Shown here piece by piece: positions 17,115-25,009 of a stretch of DNA of 25,105 nucleotides (position 1 is the first letter of the stretch; every line of letters starts with the position of its first letter). This DNA comes from Longimonas sp040409695 (GTDB lineage: Bacteria > Bacteroidota > Rhodothermia > Rhodothermales > Salinibacteraceae). Both the position numbers and the translations under genes were made by a program. The notes below the pieces were generated by a model. That model worked only from the letters and a program-made list of their open reading frames with translations. It was not told the DNA's origin and made no database searches. The DNA is taken from the NCBI RefSeq assembly GCF_040409695.1, contig NZ_JARWGJ010000160.1:1-25105 (forward strand), in the 5' to 3' direction.

Positions 17115-17963
17115 CTACCAGACGACACGCAGGTCCGCTGCAGGCGACCACCCCAGCTCCCAGTGCTGCTCGGCCGCCAGCCCGGCGCGCAGCGGTCCGT
17201 ATCCCACCTCAACCCCGGCAGCAAACTCAGCAGGAGCCGTCTGCAGTCCGCCCCGAAGCGTAAGGACCGGAAGAAGCGCCGCTTCCAGGCCGGCGCGGAA
17301 GCGCAGCGGAAAGTCAAGATCTTTGAAGAAGTCTGCGCTCAGGTCGATCGCGTCCGACACGTCATAGGCGGCGCCTGCACTAAGCGTGCGCGGCAGCGGG
17401 GTGTCATCGGTCCATTGCGGCTGATTCACGTTAGTTGCGTGCACGCCCACATAGACGAGTGGAAGCACCTGCATGATGGCACCCAGGTGGACCCCAGCAG
17501 CCTGTGCATGGCCGAAGGGCCCAACATCCACGTGATAGTACCGCACGGTTGCTCCCAGATGGAGAGACTGCATGGCTCCGAAGTGCACAAGCCGCGCCGC
17601 CCCCAGCGACAGGTACGTTTCACGATAGTCCTCAAACCCAAACGTACTGCTACCCCCAGCCAGATGGGCAAACGATGTGGGCCAGTGCAGACTAACCGCA
17701 CCATGGCGCAGCTCCGGCATCCCGTACATCTGCCCTGCGTACACAGCCGCCTGCCGCGCCTCAATAGCCGCCCACGATGCTGGGTTCACGTGCATCCCTG
17801 AAAGCCCTGTTCGGGCCGCTGTAGCGTGCGCCAGCCCCGTACTCTGCGTGGAACCCCGCAGGTCAAACAGAGATTGGCAGTGTCCCCCAAGGGGCATCAA
17901 AAACACCCAGGCAAAAAGCCAAACAGTAACGCGCAGCGGGCACCACAAAAACGTATTCCTCAT
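17115..17963 (-). CDS. PorV/PorQ-like outer-membrane protein
   Basis: A 282-aa outer-membrane protein with an N-terminal signal peptide (about 1-30, ending GGHCQS). The segment from about residue 35 contains the pattern TGLAHATAARTGLSGMHVNPASWA, typical of PorV/PorQ and FadL-like barrels in which an early NPA motif follows a glycine/alanine-rich strand. The remainder alternates polar and hydrophobic residues with Gly/Ala turns. It ends in LRVVW, an aromatic C-terminus common in outer-membrane barrels. PorV and PorQ take part in type IX secretion, but close relatives also occur without that system, and no other T9SS gene is in the window. The HhH/barrel gene lies downstream on the same strand. 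The DUF4835-like gene is divergent, with about 160 bp for promoters. Confidence 0.65.
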   Translation of the reverse strand: MRNTFLWCPLRVTVWLFAWVFLMPLGGHCQSLFDLRGSTQSTGLAHATAARTGLSGMHVNPASWAAIEARQAAVYAGQMYGMPELRHGAVSLHWPTSFAHLAGGSSTFGFEDYRETYLSLGAARLVHFGAMQSLHLGATVRYYHVDVGPFGHAQAAGVHLGAIMQVLPLVYVGVHATNVNQPQWTDDTPLPRTLSAGAAYDVSDAIDLSADFFKDLDFPLRFRAGLEAALLPVLTLRGGLQTAPAEFAAGVEVGYGPLRAGLAAEQHWELGWSPAADLRVVW

Positions 17964-18121
17964 GAGGAAACCAGGGTCTGTATGAGGTGATGTTTCTACT
18001 TAATATGACACGTGTTTTTATGAAAACATTACGTAGACGTGCTGCCAAAAGAGTGCTGACCTGGATTGGGACGTGCGCATGCGACTGGGGCAGGCGGATA
18101 CGGGGCGTGCTGCCCCCAAGC

Positions 18122-19021
18122 ATGTCCCTCACGATACTCACGGTCGTTCTTGCGATCGGAAGCAGTGCACTGATACAGCCTGCGGGTGCCCAGGAGCTCG
18201 ACTGCCGCGTCCAGGTAGACTATTCCCAGATCGCAGGCACGGATCGCTCAGCGCTCGACGAGCTCGAATCGCGCATGGCCGACTACCTAAATCGTCGGTC
18301 GTGGACGTCTCATCGGGTGCAGAGCAGCGAGCGTATTGGCTGCCGCTTGCAGGTTATCATCCAGGACGAACCGTCTACCGGCACATACCGGGCCCGCGTT
18401 GTTGTCTCGTCTCGCCGTCCTGTATACGGAACGGCCCAGTCGACGCCCGTGCTGCGCCTGAACGACCCTGAATGGACGTTCAGCTACAGCCGGGGGGAGA
18501 GCCTTGTGCATAACCTAAACCGGTACGATCCGCTCGCTTCCGTGCTTGATTTCTACGCCTTTCTCATTCTGGGAATGGACTTCGACACGTTCGCAGAGCA
18601 CGGCGGAACGTCTTACCTGGAACAGAGCCGAAGCATATCCGACCGGGCACGCTCTGACCCCAGCAGCACCGGGTGGGATTCGTTTGGGTCTGACCGGAAC
18701 CGATCTGACTTTATTGAGGCGTTGCTCAGCAGTCGACATCGCGACTTTCGTGGGATTGTCTTCCGGTACCACTACGAAGTGCTCGACCGTTACACCGAAG
18801 ATCCCGAGGCCGCGCAGGCTACAGCGCTCGACCTCCTGCAAGAGGTCGCAGAGATGGAAGACCGCCTTGGGCGCACCTATGTCTTCGACCATTTTTTCTC
18901 ATCGAAGTACCAGGAGCTCGGTGCAGTATTTAGAGGGGGAAGCCAGCGCCAGCAAGCCCGTGCTCTACTCACGCGCATAGATCCGTCACACTCATCGACC
19001 TACAACGATCTGCTTAATTAA
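18122..19021 (+). CDS. DUF4835-like secreted protein
   Basis: A 299-aa protein resembling the DUF4835 family of Bacteroidota. The mature protein begins QELDCRVQVDYSQI, the characteristic opening. Further features are the PVYGTAQSTPVLRLND region, a central LASVLDFYAFLILGMDFDTFAEHGG segment, and a C-terminal part with FSSKYQEL and ending in SSTYNDLLN. ATG 18122 gives a clean signal peptide (MSLTILTVVLAIGSSALIQPAGAQ). The frame is open back to 17987, but that would place an Arg-rich stretch ahead of the signal peptide. The family is probably periplasmic or outer-membrane-associated and its function is unknown. It is divergent from the PorV/PorQ-like gene. Nothing in the gene looks broken. Confidence 0.78.
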   Translation: MSLTILTVVLAIGSSALIQPAGAQELDCRVQVDYSQIAGTDRSALDELESRMADYLNRRSWTSHRVQSSERIGCRLQVIIQDEPSTGTYRARVVVSSRRPVYGTAQSTPVLRLNDPEWTFSYSRGESLVHNLNRYDPLASVLDFYAFLILGMDFDTFAEHGGTSYLEQSRSISDRARSDPSSTGWDSFGSDRNRSDFIEALLSSRHRDFRGIVFRYHYEVLDRYTEDPEAAQATALDLLQEVAEMEDRLGRTYVFDHFFSSKYQELGAVFRGGSQRQQARALLTRIDPSHSSTYNDLLN

Positions 19022-19263
19022 ACAAGTGAACACGTAGTGAACAGATGCTTTAGAATAAAGTATCAGTTAACGAGTTGCTTTATTACTTTAAAAAACTGTA
19101 TAGGTGGTAACTATCGTAGTATGATTTCGTCACACAGATACACGCAAAAGTAGTGTTGGTCTCTTTTCTCGTTGTGCTGGTGGGCTGCTACGTTCATGGC
19201 AGTGCATCGAACTCGCGTGTTGCTTGAGAGCCCAATAGATTCTTTCATAGACGGTTACTATCC

Positions 19264-19470
19264 ATGTATAACACTGAAGGCGTCGACGCCATTGCGACAA
19301 TCACTGAACTGCGCTCAGAGACGTCTGAGCTGATTGAGCATGTCCGTAAAACCCAGAACGGGGTGCTCATCCAGAAAAACAACGACCCTTATGCGGTTCT
19401 GATTGACTGGGAGACCTACCGCAAGATCAAAAAGAAGCTCGGCATAGACGAACTGCGAGAATTGAAGTAG
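19264..19470 (+). CDS. Orphan Phd/YefM-family antitoxin
   Basis: A 68-aa protein of the prevent-host-death (Phd/YefM) antitoxin family. Family antitoxins bind their own promoter through the N-terminal half and neutralise a toxin with a flexible C-terminal tail. The N-terminal TITELRSETSELIEHVRKTQNGVLIQKNNDPYAVLI pattern is diagnostic (about residues 12-47), followed by DWETYRKIKKKL. No RelE, YoeB, Doc or PIN toxin ORF is found within 240 bp on either side. The gene is therefore a solitary antitoxin, a remnant, or a stand-alone regulator. A strong terminator follows at 19592-19647. The upstream 19022-19263 is AT-rich with no ORF, and I recognised no clear operator. Confidence 0.85.
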   Translation: MYNTEGVDAIATITELRSETSELIEHVRKTQNGVLIQKNNDPYAVLIDWETYRKIKKKLGIDELRELK

Positions 19471-19591
19471 CGCAGCGTCCATGCAACGCAGAGCAGTGCG
19501 CTCTAAGGCAAAAGAAATTGTCTTTATCTCATTAGTACGATAAAAGGAGTGCAAACTGTATAGATTTCTGCTGCAGGCACATGAGTTAAAT

Positions 19592-19647
19592 AAAAAAGCA
19601 AAGAGACCAAGAAGCATCAATGCTTCACCTGGCCTCTTTGCTTTTTT
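19592..19647. terminator. Strong bidirectional intrinsic terminator
   Basis: Bases 19592-19605 (A6 GCAAAGAG) pair perfectly with 19634-19647 (CTCTTTGC T6) over 14 bp. An internal AAGCAT/ATGCTT hairpin sits at 19612-19625. T6 lies at the 3' arm on both strands. It can end transcription of the antitoxin gene (+) and of the convergent tRNA-Leu (-). Confidence 0.92.
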
Positions 19648-19706
19648 GTTTGTACAGCTGATATACAACCGGCATCTGATATGCGTCCGATGCAAAGTGC
19701 ACACAG

Positions 19707-19790
19707 TGCGAAAGGGGGGACTCGAACCCCCACGCCCTAACGGGCACGAGGTCCTAAACCTCGCGCGTCTACCAATTCCGCCACTTTCGC
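19707..19790 (-). tRNA. tRNA-Leu (anticodon UAG)
   Basis: On the minus strand the acceptor GCGAAAG pairs with CTTTCGC. The D arm reads GCGGAATTGGTAGACGC. The anticodon stem-loop CGAGG-TTTAGGA-CCTCG gives anticodon TAG, which decodes CUA and probably other CUN leucine codons. A long variable arm (GCCCGTTAGGGC) marks a class II tRNA. The T arm is GGGGG-TTCGAGT-CCCCC. The discriminator base is A and CCA is not encoded. A TATAGA sequence (19801-19806, minus) ends 10 nt before the 5' end and may be its -10 element. The terminator at 19592-19647 lies 60 bp downstream. Confidence 0.97.
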
Positions 19791-19844
19791 AAGCAGATGC
19801 TCTATATTGTTTTTAGAATTGGGGGGTTCCTCATTTGGTGAACT

Positions 19845-19876
19845 TCACATACGCCTAAAATCACATACGTCCAAAA
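19845..19876. repeat. 16-bp imperfect tandem repeat
   Basis: TCACATACGCCTAAAA (19845-19860) is followed directly by TCACATACGTCCAAAA (19861-19876), with 14 of 16 positions identical. Confidence 0.88.
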
Positions 19877-19891
19877 GTAGCGGGCCGTTAT

Positions 19892-19919
19892 GTCAATTAA
19901 GATAGGTCAATTAAGTAGA
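19892..19919. repeat. 10-bp direct repeat with 14-bp period
   Basis: GTCAATTAAG occurs at 19892-19901 and 19906-19915. Confidence 0.88.
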
Positions 19920-20021
19920 TCAGCAAGAATACATGTACACCTTGTCATGAGATCCTGGCCACAAGAAATCCTGGCCACAAGAAACGGGGGCGAGCGGGTG
20001 CAGAAGCGAGGATCAGCAAGA
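19918..20021. repeat. Dispersed 11-bp direct repeat pair
   Basis: GATCAGCAAGA occurs at 19918-19928 and 20011-20021, flanking the 16-bp tandem duplication. Confidence 0.8.
19952..19983. repeat. Perfect 16-bp tandem duplication
   Basis: ATCCTGGCCACAAGAA occurs twice with no spacer (19952-19967 and 19968-19983). Confidence 0.93.
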
Positions 20022-20244
20022 GACGTAAAACGATGTGCCGCATGGTGGGTATACTTGTTGTGTATGAGCCATCTTTAATTTTTTGGTTTAGGCTTTCAGT
20101 AGCTCTGCTTGACTGCCGTGAGCCCCCACTTATAACCGTGCGCACAGCGTACTTGTTGGATGGGAGTGCACGTCCCTTTCAGCTCTCCTTCAGCTGGCCA
20201 GTTCGCACCTGCTTCTTTCTATTTCCGATGCTTACGTGTACCCT

Positions 20245-22491
20245 ATGAACGGTCTATCTACTTCCCGTTTTCCGCAAGGAGCAATTGCACTGATTGCTGT
20301 AAGCTTCCTTATCGCTGTAGCGTCTGGATGCTCGGCGCCCCGTGACACGGTGCCTGTCGTCGAGCGACCCGCGTCAACTGAAGAGGGGCCTGACGTGCAG
20401 GCGCGCATGCCATCCCAGTTACTTACCGAGATGCCTGCTGGCTACGACACCGTGCAGGTGCGCCCCTTTGATCTTGGCAAGATGTGGGCGATCGACGCCG
20501 TTCCGCAGTCCTACCTCAACGATGAATACGGGGTCGACGCCTCCGACGACTGGCTCTCGCACATGCAACGGGCATCGCTGCGGTTCAGCGATACCTGCTC
20601 GGGTGGATTCGTGTCGAACACCGGTCTGCTGGTGACCAACCACCACTGCGCGCGAGAGCACATTACGGCCGTCTCTGAAGAGGGAGAGGCGCTTGGGGAA
20701 AGCGGATTCGTAGCGGGCTCGCTGAGTGAGGAGCGGGAAACCCCCGACCTGTTCGTTGATCAACTCGTCGAGGTCGAAGAGGTGACCGACCGCATTTATC
20801 GCGGCGCCCGCACGCTGCGGTCATTTGTGCGGCGCGAGCGGGTAGACTCGCTCGAACGCGAATTGAACGAACGGGCTCAGGAGCGCGACGAAACCCTGCG
20901 CGTATCGGTCGAGGCGCTCTATCAAGGCGCCCGCTACAAAGCATATACATATCGTCGCTACACCGACGTGCGGCTGGTTATGGCGCCCGAGCAGCAAGTC
21001 GGCTTCTTCGGTGGAGATACAGACAACTTCACCTATCCCCGGTATAACCTCGACGTTGCGTTCTACCGGGTGTACGACGAAGACGAGCCAATCACCCCTG
21101 AGCGCTACTTCGAATGGAGCCACACTGCAGGCAGTGAAGCCGATATGGCAGTCTTTGCGGCAGGAACTCCCGGAAGCACGAGCCGCCTTACCACGGTAAG
21201 TCAGATGAAATACCAGCGCGACTTCAGCATTCCCGACCAGCTGCGTTTCCTGGAGCCGCGCATCGAAGCGATGGAAGCCTTCTTCGAAGAGAACAGTCCA
21301 GCCGACTGGCCCCAGCTGGGCAACACGCTGGTTTCGCTTAAAAACTCGCAGAAGAGCCTGCAGGGACAGCTTGAAGGACTCGACGACCCTTACTTCATTG
21401 CACGACGCACAGCCAACGAGCGTGCGCTGCAAGACTCCATCCGGTCGGTCGACTCGCTGCGGCAGCATTACAGCGGGCTTACGCGCGACATGGACCAGCT
21501 CCAGGAGGCCCGCTCCTCGTTGAACCGCCGGGCCCGGGCGTTCAACGGCTTTGCGAATACCCGCGTAGGTTCGCGTATCATCACACGAGCCATGTACGGC
21601 TACTATATGGACCAGCTTGGCGGGCGGCGAGGTACCTCAAATGAGATCGTTGAAGCGCGCCGCGAGGCAGATCAGATTGAGGATTGGCCGGCCGAGGTAG
21701 AGCAAGCCGCGATTACCCAGCGCCTGCAAGAGATTCGGGAGAGCTACGGAAGCAGCGACCCGACCATGCAGCGCATCTTTGAAGAGCGCACGCCCTTGCA
21801 GTGGGCCGAGATGCTGGTCGAAGAGAGCCGGCTCAGTACGCAAGAAGGCGCCAGCCGGCTCTTTGACCGGGGCTACCGAGACAGCAACGACCCTTCAGTA
21901 CAGCTGGTGGAAGCGCTGGCCCCCCTTTACTTTAGCGTGGTAGAGCAGATTCAGGACTTCAATGCCTCTGAGCAGTCGATCAATGCGCGTCTGAATGAAG
22001 CACGCCTTATTATCTTTGGCAGCGACCGCATCGCTCCCGATGCAAATGCAACGCTTCGTGTAAGTGATGGCCGCGTACGGGGATACCAAGTCGACACAAC
22101 TGCTATCGAGCCTTACACTACCTTTGGCGGTATGTACGACCGGGCAGCTGATAGACAGGGCGGCGCGTGGCAGCTTCCAGAGCGATGGATGGTGCACGAG
22201 GCCGATAGCACGCTGCGCAACACAGCGCTCAACCTTGTATCGACCGTCGACATTTCTGGTGGAAGCTCCGGGTCGCCGTTGGTCAACGACCGCCTGGAGC
22301 TGGTCGGTGTAGTTTTCGATAGCAACTATGAGGCGCTGCCCAACCGCTTCCTATACCGTGATGAGCAGGCTCGTGCCATCGCCGTAGACAGCCGTGGCAT
22401 TATCGAAGCCCTACGGCGCGTCTACAATGCAGATAGCCTGGTTGATGAACTGGTTAACGGGCGCATGCAAGACGTTGCTGCAGAGCGCTAA
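20245..22491 (+). CDS. S46-family dipeptidyl-peptidase (DPP7/DPP11-like) lipoprotein
   Basis: A 748-aa serine peptidase of family S46, enzymes that remove dipeptides from peptide N-termini in the periplasm or at the outer membrane. ATG 20245 gives a lipoprotein signal peptide with lipobox AVASGC and the acylated Cys at 29. A GTG at 20236 is an alternative start. The chymotrypsin-like triad is His134 in TNHHC, Asp270 in NLDVAFYRVY and Ser675 in GGSSGSP. The FGGDTDNFTYPRYN motif and the long helical insert (about 330-560) are typical of S46. In known members a residue 18 after the catalytic serine helps set specificity: Gly in DPP7, Arg in DPP11. Here the FDxN position is Ser, so the preference cannot be predicted. 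The neighbours are unrelated, and the gene is convergent with the phosphatase-like gene. Confidence 0.93.
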   Translation: MNGLSTSRFPQGAIALIAVSFLIAVASGCSAPRDTVPVVERPASTEEGPDVQARMPSQLLTEMPAGYDTVQVRPFDLGKMWAIDAVPQSYLNDEYGVDASDDWLSHMQRASLRFSDTCSGGFVSNTGLLVTNHHCAREHITAVSEEGEALGESGFVAGSLSEERETPDLFVDQLVEVEEVTDRIYRGARTLRSFVRRERVDSLERELNERAQERDETLRVSVEALYQGARYKAYTYRRYTDVRLVMAPEQQVGFFGGDTDNFTYPRYNLDVAFYRVYDEDEPITPERYFEWSHTAGSEADMAVFAAGTPGSTSRLTTVSQMKYQRDFSIPDQLRFLEPRIEAMEAFFEENSPADWPQLGNTLVSLKNSQKSLQGQLEGLDDPYFIARRTANERALQDSIRSVDSLRQHYSGLTRDMDQLQEARSSLNRRARAFNGFANTRVGSRIITRAMYGYYMDQLGGRRGTSNEIVEARREADQIEDWPAEVEQAAITQRLQEIRESYGSSDPTMQRIFEERTPLQWAEMLVEESRLSTQEGASRLFDRGYRDSNDPSVQLVEALAPLYFSVVEQIQDFNASEQSINARLNEARLIIFGSDRIAPDANATLRVSDGRVRGYQVDTTAIEPYTTFGGMYDRAADRQGGAWQLPERWMVHEADSTLRNTALNLVSTVDISGGSSGSPLVNDRLELVGVVFDSNYEALPNRFLYRDEQARAIAVDSRGIIEALRRVYNADSLVDELVNGRMQDVAAER

Positions 22492-22520
22492 CGAAGAACT
22501 CCTGTACGCGCCGCGACCAG

Positions 22521-22552
22521 TTAGCTGTGGAGAGAGAGGGGCCCGCAGCTAA
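22521..22552. terminator. Hairpin between convergent genes overlapping a stop codon
   Basis: TTAGCTG (22521-22527) pairs with CAGCTAA (22546-22552), and the 3' arm includes the stop codon of the minus-strand gene. It has no T tract. It is a plausible shared terminator for the S46 and phosphatase-like genes. Confidence 0.4.
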
Positions 22553-23472
22553 GACGTGAGCAGTGTACAGAGGGCAGGGGTTACATCGATGAGTGACGTA
22601 GCCGATTGAAAAGCCTGCGCTCCGCATCCGTAAGCCACAAACGGAACGGGATTGCGCGTGTGCGGCTTCTGGGTGGGCACCTCAAGGTTGCCGTGGTCAC
22701 TGCAGAGCAAGAGCAGGTCGCGCTGGGGGGAAAACGACTCAAGAATGCCGCCAACCAGCGCATCCAGACGGCTTAGAATGGTTGCTGGACTCAGGGTCGA
22801 CCGCCCGTGCCCGGCTTTGTCGGTTTCGTAGTATTCGTACAGCGTAAGCCGGTGCTGCTGCATGAGCGTATACAGCTGGCGCCCTGCTTGCGCAGGCGAG
22901 AGCTGCGGGATGGCAATATTGAGCTTCTCAAGCCAGGCCGATCCGACAATATCGGCCGAAAGGGCATGCCCTGCACGCAGGTCGCTCGTCGAACGCAGGC
23001 GTACGTTGGCCTGTTTACTGCACAGCGTAGTGACGGTCCACCGGTCGCGTGCAGCGCGGCGCTCAAAGAATACAGGCGGGTAGGCATTGGCAAAGGCGCA
23101 GTCGTCCGGTGCAAGGTGTGGCTGCACGCGCTGAAAGAGGCTATGCGAAGCCAGAACAGGCTTCGACGAGGAGTGAGGAAACGGCCCAAAGTGGCGCCCG
23201 GCTCGTTTTGCGCAGTTGATTCCGCTAAATAGCGACGCCTGTCCGGTCCCGCTCTGCGGCAGCCCATCTACATGAAGGGTCGCATCGAGCCCGCGAAAGA
23301 GATGGTTGGCGCGATCAACCGGCGGCGTATCGCACGTCCAGGACGCATTCTGGGCCAGACGTGCCCAGTGGGGGCCTACATTCACCAACGGGTTAGACGG
23401 TTCATCCGGGCCCAGACCGATGCCATCGACAAACAAGAAGAGAACGCGTTCGGGAGACCGCAGATTGGGCAT
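22549..23472 (-). CDS. Alkaline-phosphatase-superfamily metalloenzyme (phosphoglycerate-mutase-like)
   Basis: A 307-aa protein of the alkaline phosphatase superfamily, closest in motif style to cofactor-independent phosphoglycerate mutase and phosphopentomutase-type enzymes. The metal-binding motifs are D16 in FVDGIGLG, D218/H222 in YETDKAGHG, D259/H260 in CSDHGNLE and H271 further on. The nucleophile region is QSGTGQASLFSG (73-84), with T76 or S74 as the likely phospho-acceptor. It is shorter than the ~510-aa iPGM, so it is not a standard glycolytic enzyme. The substrate is unknown; a phosphatase, mutase or phosphotransferase are all possible. ATG 23472 was chosen because the extension to 23517 is not conserved-looking. 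It is convergent with the S46 gene and divergent from the patatin gene. Confidence 0.78.
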   Translation of the reverse strand: MPNLRSPERVLFLFVDGIGLGPDEPSNPLVNVGPHWARLAQNASWTCDTPPVDRANHLFRGLDATLHVDGLPQSGTGQASLFSGINCAKRAGRHFGPFPHSSSKPVLASHSLFQRVQPHLAPDDCAFANAYPPVFFERRAARDRWTVTTLCSKQANVRLRSTSDLRAGHALSADIVGSAWLEKLNIAIPQLSPAQAGRQLYTLMQQHRLTLYEYYETDKAGHGRSTLSPATILSRLDALVGGILESFSPQRDLLLLCSDHGNLEVPTQKPHTRNPVPFVAYGCGAQAFQSATSLIDVTPALCTLLTS

Positions 23473-23710
23473 GGTTGAGGGGCGTGGTTGGCAAGTGTGG
23501 GCACAGTTAAACGGCATAGTGAAACGACATACGTTTTCAATATGCGTAACCTGTAGGCAAGATGCAGCGGCCTATGCAACAGAAAGCGTTTGATGCAAGG
23601 GTGTTACGAGCCGCTGCTTGCTGCAACAAAGCTATAGAGCGGTTCGGCGCGTACTCCGGTTGCAGTCCCTTCAACTTCAAAAGCACAGTGCATAAAGCAT
23701 AGACCATACT

Positions 23711-24928
23711 ATGGAACGCTGGTACCACCGTATTTTGCCTGGACCGTTGACGCGCATGCTGGGTGCTGGAGAGGAGAGCGCTTCAGGCCGTGCACATGAT
23801 GTGGCGCTGGTATTGGGGGGAGGCGGAGCGCGGGCGGCGTATCAGGCAGGCGTGCTTCACTACATGGCCGAGGCGTTTCCGTCATTTCGGTTTTCCATTT
23901 TGACGGGCGTGTCGGCCGGGGCGATCAACACGACGCATCTGGCCAACCATGTCGGCACGTTTCCACAGGCGACCCAGAGTCTCCTGCGAAACTGGAAGCG
24001 CCTCTCGGCAGACCGGGTGTTCGATGTAAACACGGTTCCTGCTGTGATGCGCCAGTTCTTGACCGATCGGAGATCAGCGGCACGCACTACACACGGCGCC
24101 CCGCAGCGCGGCGTGCTCGACCCGAGTCCGCTACGCACGTTTCTGAGTCGGGAGATGGCCACGCGCAACAACAGGCTGCAGGGCATTGCACACAATGTGC
24201 GTGCAGGGTGGCTGAAGGGCGCGGCGGTTGTAACAACAAGCTATACGACCGGCCAGACCGTAACGTGGGTGCAAGGATGTGACTTCGATGAGTGGGAGCG
24301 CCCAGACCGGGTGGGGCGCCAGGCGCAGCTTACAGTCGATCATATTATGGCATCGACGGCGTTGCCGTTGGTCTTTCCGCCGGTGCGTATCGGCGACGCC
24401 TGGTACGGCGACGGAGGCGTGCGCCTGATGGCCCCGCTGGCACCGGCTGTGCATCTTGGGGCTACACGTATTATGGTAATTGCGAATCGGTACAAGCCGA
24501 GTCAGCAAGAAGCTGCCCAGCCATCGGTGCAGGGCCATCCGCCCCTTGCACAGATCATGGGGGTGCTCGTAAACGCCGTGTTTACGGATGCGCTGGAGCA
24601 AGATGCCGAGAACCTGCGCCGGATCAATCGTCTCGTGGCTGGCAAGGCCGCCCGAAACGGACAGGCAGAGGGGGGCAAAGAGCGAGTCATCGACCTGCTC
24701 CAAATTCGTCCGTCGGTGAACCTGAGCGCATTTGCCCACGAATACGTTGATGCGCTGCCGGCGACCATCCGGTATCTGGCAGGGGGCATGGGAACAGGCG
24801 AACTGCGCAATGCAGATTGGATGAGCGTGTTGCTCTTTGCACGAGGGTACATAGAACGCGTCTTAGAGATCGGATATCACGATGCGCGTCGCAAGCATGA
24901 CCAGATCGCGTCTTTTATTTCGCCTTGA
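23711..24928 (+). CDS. Patatin-like phospholipase
   Basis: A 405-aa patatin-family lipid acyl hydrolase using a Ser-Asp dyad. The oxyanion-hole motif GGGGARAAYQAG lies at 36-47, the nucleophile Ser68 in GVSAG and the catalytic Asp234 in DGG. All three are intact. There is no signal peptide and no C-terminal beta-barrel, so it is probably a cytoplasmic or inner-membrane-associated phospholipase that remodels membrane lipids. It is longer than the minimal RssA-type proteins (about 300 aa); residues about 250-405 form a helical extension. The start at ATG 23711 has no Shine-Dalgarno. The 238-bp spacer to the divergent metalloenzyme has no ORF. Downstream, 81 bp lead to the terminal repeat. Confidence 0.93.
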   Translation: MERWYHRILPGPLTRMLGAGEESASGRAHDVALVLGGGGARAAYQAGVLHYMAEAFPSFRFSILTGVSAGAINTTHLANHVGTFPQATQSLLRNWKRLSADRVFDVNTVPAVMRQFLTDRRSAARTTHGAPQRGVLDPSPLRTFLSREMATRNNRLQGIAHNVRAGWLKGAAVVTTSYTTGQTVTWVQGCDFDEWERPDRVGRQAQLTVDHIMASTALPLVFPPVRIGDAWYGDGGVRLMAPLAPAVHLGATRIMVIANRYKPSQQEAAQPSVQGHPPLAQIMGVLVNAVFTDALEQDAENLRRINRLVAGKAARNGQAEGGKERVIDLLQIRPSVNLSAFAHEYVDALPATIRYLAGGMGTGELRNADWMSVLLFARGYIERVLEIGYHDARRKHDQIASFISP

Positions 24929-25009
24929 GTAAGGCGCTTTGAGGAAAGGCATCTTCGGAGAACGCGTTTTGGGACAGGAAAAGGTGAGACGGTCTCCCCA
25001 TTACGTTAC

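Larger units (their letters stand above)
19791..20244. other. 450-bp intergenic region rich in short direct repeats
   Basis: No convincing ORF between the tRNA and the S46 peptidase gene. The first half (19845-20021) contains three successive two-copy tandem or near-tandem repeats and one dispersed 11-mer, listed separately. The second half presumably holds the peptidase promoter. No clear -33/-7 pair or Shine-Dalgarno was found. Confidence 0.7.

Noticed and set aside
19845..20021. CRISPR array
   Set aside because: The repeats are different short sequences in two copies each, with no regular spacers and no cas genes.
19845..20021. Plasmid-type iteron origin
   Set aside because: The repeat units do not share one sequence and no replication initiator gene is present.
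19707..20244. Integration site or genomic-island edge at tRNA-Leu
   Set aside because: No integrase and no second copy of the tRNA 3' end were seen. The repeats lie on the 5' side of the tRNA, not the side normally used for integration.
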